Shown: positions 16,425 to 26,022 of the stretch, piece by piece
Position numbering within the stretch: position 1 is the first letter of the stretch
Layout of the letters: each line of letters opens with the position of its first letter
Assembly: GCA_964230215.1 (NCBI GenBank)
Contig: CAXRGQ010000014.1
Coordinates: 186,001-250,000 of the forward strand
Direction of reading: 5' to 3'
DNA from: JAUILH01 sp964230215
Lineage (GTDB): Bacteria > Bacteroidota > Bacteroidia > Flavobacteriales_D > JAUILH01
Length of the DNA: 64,000 bases
Program-made: the position numbers and the translations under genes
Notes under the pieces: generated by a model
The model's input: the letters and a program-made list of their open reading frames with translations, nothing else
Databases searched by the model: none
What the model was told of the DNA's origin: nothing

Positions 16425-19400
16425 TTCAATATGGTTACTGTTCCTGATTTTCTAATTTGACCGTTCGGGTATTCCTTACCTTGCCATAAAGTGTTATCCC
16501 TAAATGTGGCTTCTACTTTCCATACGTATGCATCTTGAGGCATCTCTTCTCCCTCAAATGTGCCATCCCAATATTCTGTGGGTCTTCCATCATTATCCAA
16601 TGCAGATGATTCCCATAATAAGTTCCCCCAAGCATCATACACAGCAATGTGATAGAAGTCTAAACCAACACCTTTTGGAATAAAGTTCGCTACCTCAAAA
16701 CTATGGTGACCTGGCTGCATAGCATTTGGCACGTATAGCCCTTTAAAGAACTCAATATCTACGGGAATAAAGGCTGTGTCTGAACAACCGAATTCGTTAT
16801 AAGCAATAAGTTGCGCTTCAATTATTCCAGATGAGTTGTAGCGATAAATAGGATGGGTTTCTGTACTTTCTGTACCATCTCCAAAGCTCCATTCGTAATC
16901 GCTCGCTCCGATAGATTGATTGGTGAATTCTATAGTACCATCGTAAGTGCCAGATACTTCCACATTAGTGTACGTGAAATCCGCACTTGGCGTTGGGTGT
17001 ACAAAGACTGCTGAGTTCATAGTTAGTGTATCACCACACCCTCCTGCACCATAGACATGTAGTGTTACGGTATAAGTGCCCGGTGAATCATAGGTGTGAC
17101 TTGGGTTCGGTAGATTTGACGTATTACCATCTCCAAATTCCCAATAGTACTGTGTAGCAAAGGTGCTTAAGTCCATAAATTGAACTGGACTATTTGCACA
17201 CACTGTATCGCTGGAAACCGAGAATAGTGCTTCAGGCAGCTGGAATACCTCTACCATTCCATAAGCGGTATCTAGACAACCGTATTGGTTTTCTGCAATT
17301 AATTCGATTATGTGTTGTCCTACGTTTGTGTAGTTTGTAGTCGGAGAATTGATCGCACTTGTATTTCCATTTCCGAAATCCCATGCATAGCTAATTGCTC
17401 CAGTAGAGGTGTTGGTAAACGTTACCGGACCTGGTGTGTAGCAAATGGTATCGTCTGATATAGAGAAAGATGCTTGCGGTAATGGAAAGGCATTCACTAT
17501 TTGTTCCGTGGTGTCTGTACAACCATTCAGATTACTTGCAACAAGCTGTATCACAAATGCACCAGATTGGCTATAGGTGTGATTCGGGTTTTGATTCCCT
17601 GATGTGTTCCCGTCTCCAAAACTCCACTGATAAAAATCCGCATTAACCGAGTTGTTGGTGAATGCAACGGGCAAAGGAATACATCCATTCGCTGGGTTAA
17701 AGGTGAAATCAGCGACAGGATTAGTGCTCACAACTACAGGATGAGTCACGCTATCCACGCAGCCGTTTGTTGCTGAAGTTCCAATCATTGTAACATTATA
17801 GATACCTGACGCAGCATAGGCATGTGTCGGATTAGTTAGTGTTGAGGTGTTTCCATCGTCAAAATTCCATGATACATTGGATAAGCCTACACTTAAGTTG
17901 GTAAATGTGAACTCTTCATCAATACAAACCGAATCAGGGTTGCTGATAAAGTCAACAAAAGGGGAAGGGTGTACGGTTATTTGAATAGACGTTGTGTCAA
18001 AACTACAGCCATCATCTGCGAATAATTGTACGGTATAGGTCCCGGCATTCGCAAAAGTATGAGTTGGCGAACCTAAGGTAGAGACATTACCGTCGCCAAA
18101 ATCCCATGAGAAATTCGTAGAACCTTGTGAGAACTGAGAAAAGTTAACGGTTAATGGCTCGCACCCAGCGGTTACATCAGCGTTAAAGAAGGCAGTTACC
18201 GTGTTTGGCAAGACAGTAATGGTGTGATAGGCTGTGTCACCTCCACACTCATTATCTGCAACCAGCATTATAGTGTAATTCGTCGGATTGTTTCCAGTCG
18301 TGTAGGTATGAGAAAAGAGTGAATCATTTGTAGTGCTGGTGGTCCCATCTCCAAAATCCCAGTAATAGCTATCAGGTAAGCCGTAGCTCGTATTACTAAA
18401 GTCAAATGCGAATGGAGAACAGCCTACATTAACGTTTGTTCCGAATTCAGCTGTAGGTGTAGGCATAACAATTACACTGTCTGTATGCTGAACAGATCCA
18501 CAGAAATTTGATACGTCCAATGTGATATAGTAAGTTGTATCAGCGATAACACCAGCGGTATATAACTGATCTGCTGGAGTTGCGGTATTATCCGTTGCAC
18601 CGTTGCCAAAATCCCACGCATAGACAATGTTAGAACCACTAGATAAATCTGTAAAGTTCACCAATAAATCTCCACAACCTGAGTCAGGTAATACAGTGAA
18701 GTTGGCCAATGGTGGCTCTAATACATCAATTGCACTCGTGATAGAATCGATACATCCAGCTCCAGAAGTGGCAATTACTTGAATAGTATAGGTGCCAGTC
18801 GCTCCGTAGCTGTGTGTTGGGTCTTGTAATGTTGATGTTCCACCGTCACCCAATGTCCATGAATAATTCGATCCACCAACACTTGTATTCGTAAATAACT
18901 CATTAAACCCAATGCACGTCACTGGAGCATGGGTAAATGATGGCACTGGAAGTGGGTCTACCGTTGCAACGAGCGTATCTGTATTGACACAATTTGTTGT
19001 GGGGTCAGTGTAAGCATAAACAATATCGTGCGCTCCAATGCCTGATACCGTTGGGTCGAATTCACCCGCGTTTACATCCACAATTCCATTTCCTGACCAT
19101 GTTCCACCTACGGGAGTTCCAGTAAAGAACACTGCAGCATCTGTGGCACAAAAATCAGCATCAGGTCCAGCATCCACCACAGGTAATGCGTGAACAATGA
19201 TTTCCATATCATCTTGGGTGAGACAATTTCCTGCACCTATGCTATAAGTTAAAGTAAATGTTCCTGCTTGACTTGCAGTGTAATCTCCATTAGCAGCTAC
19301 ATTCGTACCAGTCCATGTGCCTCCGGCTGGTGTACCACCCACGTTAAATACGGGGGTTCCGAAACAAGTCTCCAAATCTGGGCCAGCATCAGCTACTTGT

Positions 19401-22400
19401 GGAGCCACCACAGTTACTTCAACATCATCACTCACAGAACATCCTCCAGCAATTGTATAGGTGTAGGTCAGTGTGAAAGTTCCTGTTCCGTTTGGTGTAA
19501 AGCTTCCCCCAGCAGTAACATTCGGTCCCGACCAAGTTCCACCAACAGGCGTTCCGTTAAACTGAACAGGACTTGGCAAGTCACAAAGTGTGGTATCGTT
19601 TCCAGCATTTGCAGTCGGAAGAGCAATTACAGTCACATCTACATCATCTGAATTTTCACATCCAGTAGTAGGATCTGTGTAAGTATATGTTTGGGTGAAG
19701 GTGCCAAATCCAGCTGCCATAGGATCAAAATCACCCGTCGGAGTGATACTAGTTCCAGACCAGGCTCCGCCAGCAGGGTTGCCAACTAATGACAGGATGC
19801 CGCCATCGATACAAACAGATGTATCGTTACCTGCGTCTACTGTTGGAAGTGCAAGTACACTAACATCAATATCAGCACTTGAAAGACATGAGCCAGCACC
19901 AACCGTGTAAGTTAGAGTTACTGTGCCAATTGTAGAGGGGGTGAAGTCTCCCGCTGGAGTAACATTCGTTCCAGTCCAAGTTCCGCCCACTGGGTTACCT
20001 ACAAGGCTTAGAACAGCCGAGTTTAAACATACGCTGGTATCATTACCAACACTTGCAGGTACAGGATCTACAACGGTAACCTGAACGGTATCTTCATTAG
20101 AGCAACCATTTCCATCCGTAAAGGAATAGTATACCTCTTCAACTCCATTTCCGGTAGGTGTGTATTGACCACCAACCGTAATGTTAGGTCCAGACCACGT
20201 ACCTCCGGCTGGTGTACCATTTAATTGCTCGGCTACAGGTTGATTACATAAGGTAATATCTGGTCCAGCGTCAACCGTAGGGTTGGGATTAACGGTTACA
20301 TCAACAGTTGTACTCGATTCACAGGTGCCGTCGCTACCAGTTACAACATATTGTGTAGTTGCCGTTGGATAGATATCAACGTTAGCTCCGCTTGTCGCAC
20401 TAATATCCGTTCCAGGACTCCACGTGTAAGTCGTTGCGCCACTTGCGGTCAGCGAAATAGTATCTCCTTCGCACATGGTAACGGGAGTAGGGTTAACGGT
20501 AACTATGGGTGCAGGAATAACGGTTACGCTTGTGGATGCAGGTAAACTAGGACAACCATTATTATCAATAACTAAATCATAGTTCCCACTGTTGGCTGCG
20601 GTAACATTTGGAATGAATGGGTCTTCAAGTGTGCTGGTGAATCCGTTTGGACCTGTCCAGTTATAGTTGGCACCAGCTACAGTATTGGCATCTAAGAAAA
20701 TGGTATCACCCTCACATACGGGTGTGTTTGAATTAATTGTAGGTAAAGCTGGTGCAGCACTTACAACGATAGCTTGTGAAGCAGTTGCTACACCGCATTG
20801 ATTGGTAGCTTCTATGGTAATGGTTGGATTTCCAGCGTTAGCAAAGGTAATTGTGCCAGGTACATCAACATTTGAAGTCGCGGGCGATCCGCCTGGAAAA
20901 GTCCATGAATAATCCGTTATTGGCGCATCACAGTCCACATAAGTAGCGGTTGGAGTAATTGTTTGACCTGCGCATATATCTGGAATAAGTGCTAAGGTAA
21001 CTTCAGGAATAGTATAGACATTCACCGTGTCTTGGTGGGTAAAACTACCACATGAGTTGTTTACAGTTAGTACAATAATGTATTCACCAGGATCTATAAA
21101 CTCAAATTCGGGCTCCAAACTATTCTGGCTTGTACCGTTAATATAAGAGTAGTTTCCAGTTGTTGGATTACAGATACTTCCGTTAAACTGCACCGTCCAT
21201 GAGAATGTAGTATCACAAATATCGATTGCACTTGTCAGGTTAGTAGTGCTTACATCTAACGGTGCGCAACCTTCTGTTGGTGTGAGTGTAAAATCAGGGA
21301 CTGGAGCTGCTTCAATACATACGGGATTCGTTTCACTAGTAGTTGAGCAGCTGTTTGATGCCGTCAATGTTACATTATATGTGCCCGGCGCAGTATATGT
21401 GTGCGTTTGCGCAGCATTGGTAAAAGCGTTTACCACCGTACCATCTCCAAAATCCCAAGTATAAAAAGTGGTGTTGCTACAAGAACTATTGAAACCTTCT
21501 ATCGTGGTGTTGGTGAAGGTAACAGGAGTATTCACACAGGCAGGCACTGGCGCTGCATCAAAATGAGCCTCAGGTCCTGTGTAAACACGAATTGGATTTA
21601 CTGTTGCAGTAGATTGGTCACATGCGTTAATAGCTTGAATCGTAAAGGTGTATGCAGTTCCACCGCCACAGGAACTCTCGGTGTATGTATGACAAATACT
21701 TGCTGGAACGGGGTGAGGGAAGGTGTCTATGGGTGATCCATCTCCATAATCAACCGTATATATTGTGGACGGATGATTTCCAGAGAAATTAGATATTGGG
21801 AAGCAAAGGTTTAACGGACCACAGCCAGTTGTGCCTCCAGGGTTCGCAACACCAACAGCAGGGTTAGTTATGTTAGATACCAAATAGGTGGTTGAATTTG
21901 TACAGCCATTAGTACCTGTCACTATATATTCTAATGTGTAAATATTTCCCGGAGGATAATTGTGCGTTATACCCGCTCCTGGAAATGTTGCTGAGTTAAA
22001 ATCAGGTGAACCATCGCCCCAAATAATTTGGTAATTCGAGTTGGTGGTAGGCTGGGTATTATCAAAGAATGTAAAGGTAAACCCACTTCCATCACAGTTT
22101 TTAAAGTCTGAGAAAGGATCCATTAAAACAGGGTTTGGAGCCTGAGTAACTGTGACTGTTTGAATGTTGTTATCCGTGCAGCCATTGGCGTCTGTAACCG
22201 TTAGTGTCACGTTGAAAGATTCACTCCCCGTGCCAGGAGCAACAAATTCATGCGAAGGATTTTGTAATGATGAGCTATTGGTTGCAGCAGCTGGATTATC
22301 AAAATTCCATGAATAGTTCAACCCACTTCCTGTACTTGTGTTTGTGAAGTTAACTGGAACGGATGCACATTGATTACTCGGTGTAAACGTGAATGAGGCC

Positions 22401-22708
22401 GTTGGGCTTGGGTTAACTGTAACAGTCACTTGGTCCGTACAGGTCGCACCACCTGGTGTTGTAACGGTAACCGTGTAGGTGGTGGTAGAACTAGGATTAG
22501 CAACCGGATTGGCATCTGTGGTCGAATTCAGGCCCGCTGCAGGCGACCAACTGTAGGTAGAGCCACCATTTCCAGTAGGCGAACCGCCAATTGTGGTTGA
22601 CTGACCATCGCAAATAGCTACGTCTGCTCCAGCATCTGCATTACATTGTCCTGATGTCCTTATTACGGACAATAGCATAGACACAATAAGTAGTAAAGTC
22701 AGTCTCAT
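16421..22708 (-). CDS. Giant PKD-repeat cell-surface adhesin with T9SS type B sorting domain
   Basis: A 2095-residue secreted protein. It has a signal peptide (residues 1-20), a long run of PKD-type Ig-like domains (repeated FxNxS...Y.W.FGDG.TS...P.H.Y...G.Y.V...), a middle block at about 800-1250 of SprB-like repeats built on DAGPD, GTPxGGTWSG and TYT, more PKD domains, and a C-terminal domain at 1988-2095 (VPNAMQPG, IAVYDAWGNLLWES, YWDGTFEG, ending TVTILK) that matches the gliding-motility-associated type B sorting domain. Such proteins are exported by T9SS and act in adhesion, gliding or biofilm. Cysteines recur about once per repeat. It is coupled to the PorP/SprF gene. The exact ligand is unknown. 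Confidence 0.93.
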   Translation of the reverse strand: MRLTLLLIVSMLLSVIRTSGQCNADAGADVAICDGQSTTIGGSPTGNGGSTYSWSPAAGLNSTTDANPVANPSSTTTYTVTVTTPGGATCTDQVTVTVNPSPTASFTFTPSNQCASVPVNFTNTSTGSGLNYSWNFDNPAAATNSSSLQNPSHEFVAPGTGSESFNVTLTVTDANGCTDNNIQTVTVTQAPNPVLMDPFSDFKNCDGSGFTFTFFDNTQPTTNSNYQIIWGDGSPDFNSATFPGAGITHNYPPGNIYTLEYIVTGTNGCTNSTTYLVSNITNPAVGVANPGGTTGCGPLNLCFPISNFSGNHPSTIYTVDYGDGSPIDTFPHPVPASICHTYTESSCGGGTAYTFTIQAINACDQSTATVNPIRVYTGPEAHFDAAPVPACVNTPVTFTNTTIEGFNSSCSNTTFYTWDFGDGTVVNAFTNAAQTHTYTAPGTYNVTLTASNSCSTTSETNPVCIEAAPVPDFTLTPTEGCAPLDVSTTNLTSAIDICDTTFSWTVQFNGSICNPTTGNYSYINGTSQNSLEPEFEFIDPGEYIIVLTVNNSCGSFTHQDTVNVYTIPEVTLALIPDICAGQTITPTATYVDCDAPITDYSWTFPGGSPATSNVDVPGTITFANAGNPTITIEATNQCGVATASQAIVVSAAPALPTINSNTPVCEGDTIFLDANTVAGANYNWTGPNGFTSTLEDPFIPNVTAANSGNYDLVIDNNGCPSLPASTSVTVIPAPIVTVNPTPVTMCEGDTISLTASGATTYTWSPGTDISATSGANVDIYPTATTQYVVTGSDGTCESSTTVDVTVNPNPTVDAGPDITLCNQPVAEQLNGTPAGGTWSGPNITVGGQYTPTGNGVEEVYYSFTDGNGCSNEDTVQVTVVDPVPASVGNDTSVCLNSAVLSLVGNPVGGTWTGTNVTPAGDFTPSTIGTVTLTYTVGAGSCLSSADIDVSVLALPTVDAGNDTSVCIDGGILSLVGNPAGGAWSGTSITPTGDFDPMAAGFGTFTQTYTYTDPTTGCENSDDVDVTVIALPTANAGNDTTLCDLPSPVQFNGTPVGGTWSGPNVTAGGSFTPNGTGTFTLTYTYTIAGGCSVSDDVEVTVVAPQVADAGPDLETCFGTPVFNVGGTPAGGTWTGTNVAANGDYTASQAGTFTLTYSIGAGNCLTQDDMEIIVHALPVVDAGPDADFCATDAAVFFTGTPVGGTWSGNGIVDVNAGEFDPTVSGIGAHDIVYAYTDPTTNCVNTDTLVATVDPLPVPSFTHAPVTCIGFNELFTNTSVGGSNYSWTLGDGGTSTLQDPTHSYGATGTYTIQVIATSGAGCIDSITSAIDVLEPPLANFTVLPDSGCGDLLVNFTDLSSGSNIVYAWDFGNGATDNTATPADQLYTAGVIADTTYYITLDVSNFCGSVQHTDSVIVMPTPTAEFGTNVNVGCSPFAFDFSNTSYGLPDSYYWDFGDGTTSTTNDSLFSHTYTTGNNPTNYTIMLVADNECGGDTAYHTITVLPNTVTAFFNADVTAGCEPLTVNFSQFSQGSTNFSWDFGDGNVSTLGSPTHTFANAGTYTVQLFADDGCSFDTTSIQITVHPSPFVDFISNPDSVCIDEEFTFTNLSVGLSNVSWNFDDGNTSTLTNPTHAYAASGIYNVTMIGTSATNGCVDSVTHPVVVSTNPVADFTFNPANGCIPLPVAFTNNSVNADFYQWSFGDGNTSGNQNPNHTYSQSGAFVIQLVASNLNGCTDTTEQIVNAFPLPQASFSISDDTICYTPGPVTFTNTSTGAISYAWDFGNGNTSAINSPTTNYTNVGQHIIELIAENQYGCLDTAYGMVEVFQLPEALFSVSSDTVCANSPVQFMDLSTFATQYYWEFGDGNTSNLPNPSHTYDSPGTYTVTLHVYGAGGCGDTLTMNSAVFVHPTPSADFTYTNVEVSGTYDGTIEFTNQSIGASDYEWSFGDGTESTETHPIYRYNSSGIIEAQLIAYNEFGCSDTAFIPVDIEFFKGLYVPNAMQPGHHSFEVANFIPKGVGLDFYHIAVYDAWGNLLWESSALDNDGRPTEYWDGTFEGEEMPQDAYVWKVEATFRDNTLWQGKEYPNGQIRKSGTVTILK

Positions 22709-22802
22709 TTTTGTTGTACAACTTAAACTATTGGCATTCAGCTAATAATTTAGATTGCAAAGATTCTTTAACTTTGATGTTATCTCAATACGTATAATAC
22801 CG

Positions 22803-22810
22803 TATTTTTG
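22803..22810 (+). promoter_or_regulatory. Candidate -7 box for the small gene at 22833
   Basis: TATTTTTG matches TAnnTTTG and sits 22 bases before the ATG at 22833. The nearest TTTG upstream (22773-22776) is 26 bases away, longer than usual, so the -33 element is uncertain. Confidence 0.4.
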
Positions 22811-22832
22811 TCGCCGCTTAATAATAGTTGTT

Positions 22833-23099
22833 ATGAAAATTGCTAGAACTGACTTACCGGGATTTGATTGTTTTATCCTACTAACCGATGGATTGTTAGA
22901 TAGAGAGAAAAGAGAGAGTATTGAAAATCAGTTGATTCAGAAGTACGGTGATGTAACAATTTACAATACTAGCTCAAAAAGTTCTGAAAAGGATTTATGG
23001 GTTACTAACAAACTTGGCGTGGCACAGGATCGTCATGATGATTTCCAAAGTATTGATTTTGAGTTTGTTTTATTCAAGGACCCGTCGTTTTTCATATAA
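22833..23099 (+). CDS. Small hypothetical cytoplasmic protein
   Basis: An 88-residue protein with no recognised family and no signal or membrane segment. It opens with MKIARTDLPGFDCFILLTDG and ends with a hydrophobic FEFVLFKDPSFFI. The frame is open back to 22755, but the ATG at 22833 follows a good -7 promoter box and avoids a promoter lying inside the gene, so it is preferred. It is divergent from the adhesin gene and 113 bases before the glucosaminidase gene, which has its own promoter. Confidence 0.6.
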   Translation: MKIARTDLPGFDCFILLTDGLLDREKRESIENQLIQKYGDVTIYNTSSKSSEKDLWVTNKLGVAQDRHDDFQSIDFEFVLFKDPSFFI

Positions 23100-23159
23100 A
23101 GTTTAACCCAGTCATAAGTGCGTTTTAACCCAGTGAAACGCCTTTTTGTCTAATTCTTG

Positions 23160-23191
23160 TTGGTGGTCTCAGAAAAAGGGTCATACCTTTG
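23160..23191 (+). promoter_or_regulatory. Bacteroidetes-type promoter for the glucosaminidase gene
   Basis: TTG at 23160-23162, 21 bases, then TACCTTTG at 23184-23191, a full TAnnTTTG match. The ATG at 23213 follows 21 bases later, which excludes the in-frame ATG at 23189 because it lies inside the -7 box. Confidence 0.7.
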
Positions 23192-23212
23192 CAGCCGCAA
23201 AAAACACGAATT

Positions 23213-23650
23213 ATGCGTATTTATATTTGCACATTTATCTCACTAATGTTATCTGCACCCTTGGCATGGTCTAATGGTGGAGAAAACGACCCTGAAACTG
23301 TTTCGATAAAAAATGAAGCAGTTGTACCTGAGTTGACAGTTGAAAATGTTTTGATTCAATTAGAGGCTCATGGTATAGATCACGCTGATGTAGTTTTAAG
23401 ACAGGCTATCTTGGAAACAGGATGGTTTAAGTGTAGCTCTTGCTCACTTGGTACTAATAACCTTTTCGGATTCCTTTATAAAGGACGCTACCTAAAGTTT
23501 GAAAACTGGGTAGAATCGATTAAGTACTATAAGTGGTGGCAGACGCAACTTTACACTGGAGGTGATTATTACGCTTTCTTAAAGAAAGTTGGATATGCGA
23601 CAGCACCAAACTATATCCAGTATCTAAAAAATTTAGAAGGTACTTATTAA
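23213..23650 (+). CDS. Secreted glucosaminidase-domain peptidoglycan hydrolase
   Basis: A 145-residue exported protein: signal peptide (about 1-20, cleaved after LAWS), then a short glucosaminidase (lysozyme-like, FlgJ/Bax-type) domain with VVLRQAILETGWFKC, in which the Glu of ILETG is the expected catalytic acid, LGTNNLFGF, and the helix ending YATAPNYIQYLKNL. It would cut peptidoglycan glycan strands in the periplasm. It is near the minimal size for the fold and has no LysM or SH3 targeting domain. Two cysteines (CSSCSLG) may form a disulfide. It is a single-gene transcript between its own promoter and a strong terminator. Confidence 0.85.
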   Translation: MRIYICTFISLMLSAPLAWSNGGENDPETVSIKNEAVVPELTVENVLIQLEAHGIDHADVVLRQAILETGWFKCSSCSLGTNNLFGFLYKGRYLKFENWVESIKYYKWWQTQLYTGGDYYAFLKKVGYATAPNYIQYLKNLEGTY

Positions 23651-23677
23651 TCGACAATTATTATTGTTATTACTACT

Positions 23678-23707
23678 AAGCCGCTACTATTGAGTAGCGG
23701 CTTTTTT
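23678..23707. terminator. Bidirectional terminator between convergent genes
   Basis: An 11-bp perfect stem, AAGCCGCTACT at 23678-23688 with 23693-23703, a four-base ATTG loop and six T to the right; A-rich sequence on the left makes it usable in both directions. The last codons and stop of the minus-strand hydrolase gene lie inside the hairpin. Confidence 0.9.
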
Positions 23708-24823
23708 CTTGGAGTATATTTCTTGGGCAACTCCCATTTTATCTGAAACGGCCACATTATTTAAGCACCATCTACTTAATTCTCTAAAAAGAGGCAAGCC
23801 AATATTGTCATATTCATATATATCATCTCCCAGAATATTGTTGGCATTTACATTTATGCGAGCTGACAAAAGAAATTGGCGCTTATTCGACAAATCAGCA
23901 ATGTATGCATGGTCAATCAGGTAACCGTAAGCTTTGCCAACATTGTTTACAATCAGAATGTTCTCAGGAATATTGGAACTATCTTTTCCTAAATAGAAAT
24001 ACTTGGTATAATTGTCATGTTTTGAAGTGTCACCAAGATTTCTTGGGCTTGCGAGAAGATAATTAATAAGATGATCGCGTGAAGTAGAGTCAATATTCAA
24101 GCTATTGGGTGAGAACAATAATTTGCCTAGAATGGTATGATTGGTGCGAATCGGTAAGTAGTTGTGTCTTCTGAAGTTTCTTGCTTTCTTTTTAAAATCA
24201 CTTCCATAATAATGGGCGTCACCCAACTTTGCTTTCATAGGTAGTCTGAATGCCGTTTTATATTTTGAGCCTGATATCAACGAATCTCGCCATATATAAT
24301 CTGCGTGTTTTCTCCAGTATGATTTTTTACAAAGTAATAGACGGCGAATAACCTGACCATCTAATTCGAGACGACGGAGGGTTTGGTTTATGCCAGTAGC
24401 CCCTACTAATTCGTATAGATAGTTGTAGGAAGGATTATCGCTATAAATGAGCATCTTCTCAACATTTCTCAATACATCTATGGAATCAGGATAATTGTAG
24501 CTGCCACAGACCTGTGTTTCCTGCAATACTGCTATTTCACCTTTTTTAGGCGATAAATTCTGAAATATGGATAGTGCAAGGGGGAGCTTAACTGTAGATG
24601 CTGGGTAATAGTAATCATCTGATTTACCGAAATGGTGAACGACGAATTCAGTGCTAGTGTCCGTTTCAATAATTTCGGTTAGTAAAATTTCTAACTGGAA
24701 GTCATCACTATTATAAAATATCTCTTTAAATGAAGATTGTTGGATGTACTGATCGAGTAAACTTTGAGCGGATGGCTTGAAGGCAATTAGGCCTAAGCTT
24801 ATTATCAGTAGTAGATAAGGCAT
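23687..24823 (-). CDS. Secreted class A beta-lactamase-like serine hydrolase
   Basis: A 378-residue exported protein (signal peptide about 1-20, SAQ). It carries the penicillin-recognising motifs of the class A beta-lactamase group: SxxK in PASTVKLPLAL (Ser76, Lys79) and SDN at 128-130 in IYSDNPSYNYLYELVG. The third KTG motif is not clear; the matching region reads VGKAYGYLIDHAYIADL, so true beta-lactamase activity is doubtful and a D,D-peptidase, esterase or wall-modifying hydrolase is equally likely. The start is coupled to the lipoprotein gene by a one-base overlap, so the two products may work together at the envelope. The stop lies inside the terminator hairpin. Confidence 0.8.
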   Translation of the reverse strand: MPYLLLIISLGLIAFKPSAQSLLDQYIQQSSFKEIFYNSDDFQLEILLTEIIETDTSTEFVVHHFGKSDDYYYPASTVKLPLALSIFQNLSPKKGEIAVLQETQVCGSYNYPDSIDVLRNVEKMLIYSDNPSYNYLYELVGATGINQTLRRLELDGQVIRRLLLCKKSYWRKHADYIWRDSLISGSKYKTAFRLPMKAKLGDAHYYGSDFKKKARNFRRHNYLPIRTNHTILGKLLFSPNSLNIDSTSRDHLINYLLASPRNLGDTSKHDNYTKYFYLGKDSSNIPENILIVNNVGKAYGYLIDHAYIADLSNKRQFLLSARINVNANNILGDDIYEYDNIGLPLFRELSRWCLNNVAVSDKMGVAQEIYSKKKAATQ

Positions 24824-26022
24824 TATTTACGCTTAAAAATCTGATGGTTCTGAATCTTATCGCCTACGATATGATAGCCCAATGAAAAGGGAATATGCTT
24901 TATCTCGCTTGCTTCAGTTTTTTCATACAACTCCTTTAAATCGGTCTGATACATCTGAGCCGTAAAGTTTTTAATAGGTCTTGTGTAGGCACCGAACAGT
25001 TGAATGTCCCATTGACCATCTTCTAAATAGCGTAAAGGTACGCCCGTATCATCTTGGAAAATGCAATCGCTCTTATTCATACAAGCGTCTCTCACGTAAC
25101 CAAAACCTGCATAGTGCATAAGATAAGATGCCGCCTTTACGAAAGTGTTGCTTTCCTTTAAGTTGGCAAGGTATTTAATAAACTCAGGATGTTTGTTTTC
25201 CAAATCACGATCGCTGATACTTCTATGGAAATAGGTGATTGTTTTAATCTTCTGTTCACCCTGCTTAACAAATTTAAACTGTACTGCTTGATTGGTTTCG
25301 TAGCTCAGCGAATCATGGCGGTAAATAGTTCCATTTGTATCTAGCTCTACTGGATAAACATCCACAATATCATGCCCAGTTCGTGCAAGGAAAGTATAGA
25401 ACAATGGAAGCACTCCATCCGCTTTTCCTTCACTTAAATCTTCCATCATATGTGTAGTGATAAAATAGCTCTTTGAAAGCACGTCTCTTAAACTTCTATC
25501 CATTGATTTTAGGAAAGTGTTCTCTTGATTATTGGTAAAACCAGAGACATCTGGAAGTTCAATAACTGGCTCTAAAGCTATCATAACATAATCAGAGGCA
25601 TTAGGGTAGAAGCTGTGAGCATGCAAGAAATCTGGTCCCGAGAAGGGATAGAATAGGGGTAAGGTATCGTTAATGTATTCGCTAAGCACAGAATCACCCC
25701 ATGCACGTAAGGCTTTTAACCGCATTTCTTCAACTTTCAGCCATTGTTCGTTTAGTTTGTTGTGATAGGCCTGCCAGATTGGGGTGTTGTATTTAATAAT
25801 GCTTGAATCATAAGGTGTTAGACCAGCTAAATAGCGCGCAATGTTGGTTTGAACTGAGTCTATTTCGATTTGAGTTATACTCTTGGTCTCGCGAGGAGTA
25901 GTGTCATTGACGGAGAGCGTATCTTTTCTTGGCTCATTGTCTTTGTCATTAACATCTTTATTATTAGGGTTATTACATGATGATATAATGAGCGCTAAGA
26001 TGATGAGTTTTAAGGCTTTCAT
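24823..26022 (-). CDS. Hypothetical lipoprotein
   Basis: A lipoprotein of 399 residues with a lipobox IISSC (Cys16) and an Asn/Asp/Lys-rich linker. The mature part has aromatic-rich segments such as PLFYPFSGPDFLHAHSFYPN near 120-140 and LIPLF/YTFLARTGHDI-type stretches near 210; no family is recognised with certainty. It is sandwiched by overlaps: four bases with the APC permease upstream and one base with the serine hydrolase downstream, forming a three-gene operon of transporter, lipoprotein and hydrolase. This suggests uptake or turnover of a peptide-like or wall-derived compound, which is inference only. Confidence 0.7.
   Translation of the reverse strand: MKALKLIILALIISSCNNPNNKDVNDKDNEPRKDTLSVNDTTPRETKSITQIEIDSVQTNIARYLAGLTPYDSSIIKYNTPIWQAYHNKLNEQWLKVEEMRLKALRAWGDSVLSEYINDTLPLFYPFSGPDFLHAHSFYPNASDYVMIALEPVIELPDVSGFTNNQENTFLKSMDRSLRDVLSKSYFITTHMMEDLSEGKADGVLPLFYTFLARTGHDIVDVYPVELDTNGTIYRHDSLSYETNQAVQFKFVKQGEQKIKTITYFHRSISDRDLENKHPEFIKYLANLKESNTFVKAASYLMHYAGFGYVRDACMNKSDCIFQDDTGVPLRYLEDGQWDIQLFGAYTRPIKNFTAQMYQTDLKELYEKTEASEIKHIPFSLGYHIVGDKIQNHQIFKRK

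Noticed and set aside
19268..21736. Several plus-strand open frames of 60-127 codons across the adhesin gene
   Set aside because: They lie wholly antisense to the repetitive adhesin coding sequence, have no domains, and arise from its repeated codon pattern.
16421..22708. Regularly repeated DNA that could be mistaken for a tandem or CRISPR-like array
   Set aside because: The repetition is at protein level (PKD and SprB-like domains) inside one uninterrupted frame, with diverged repeats and no constant spacers.
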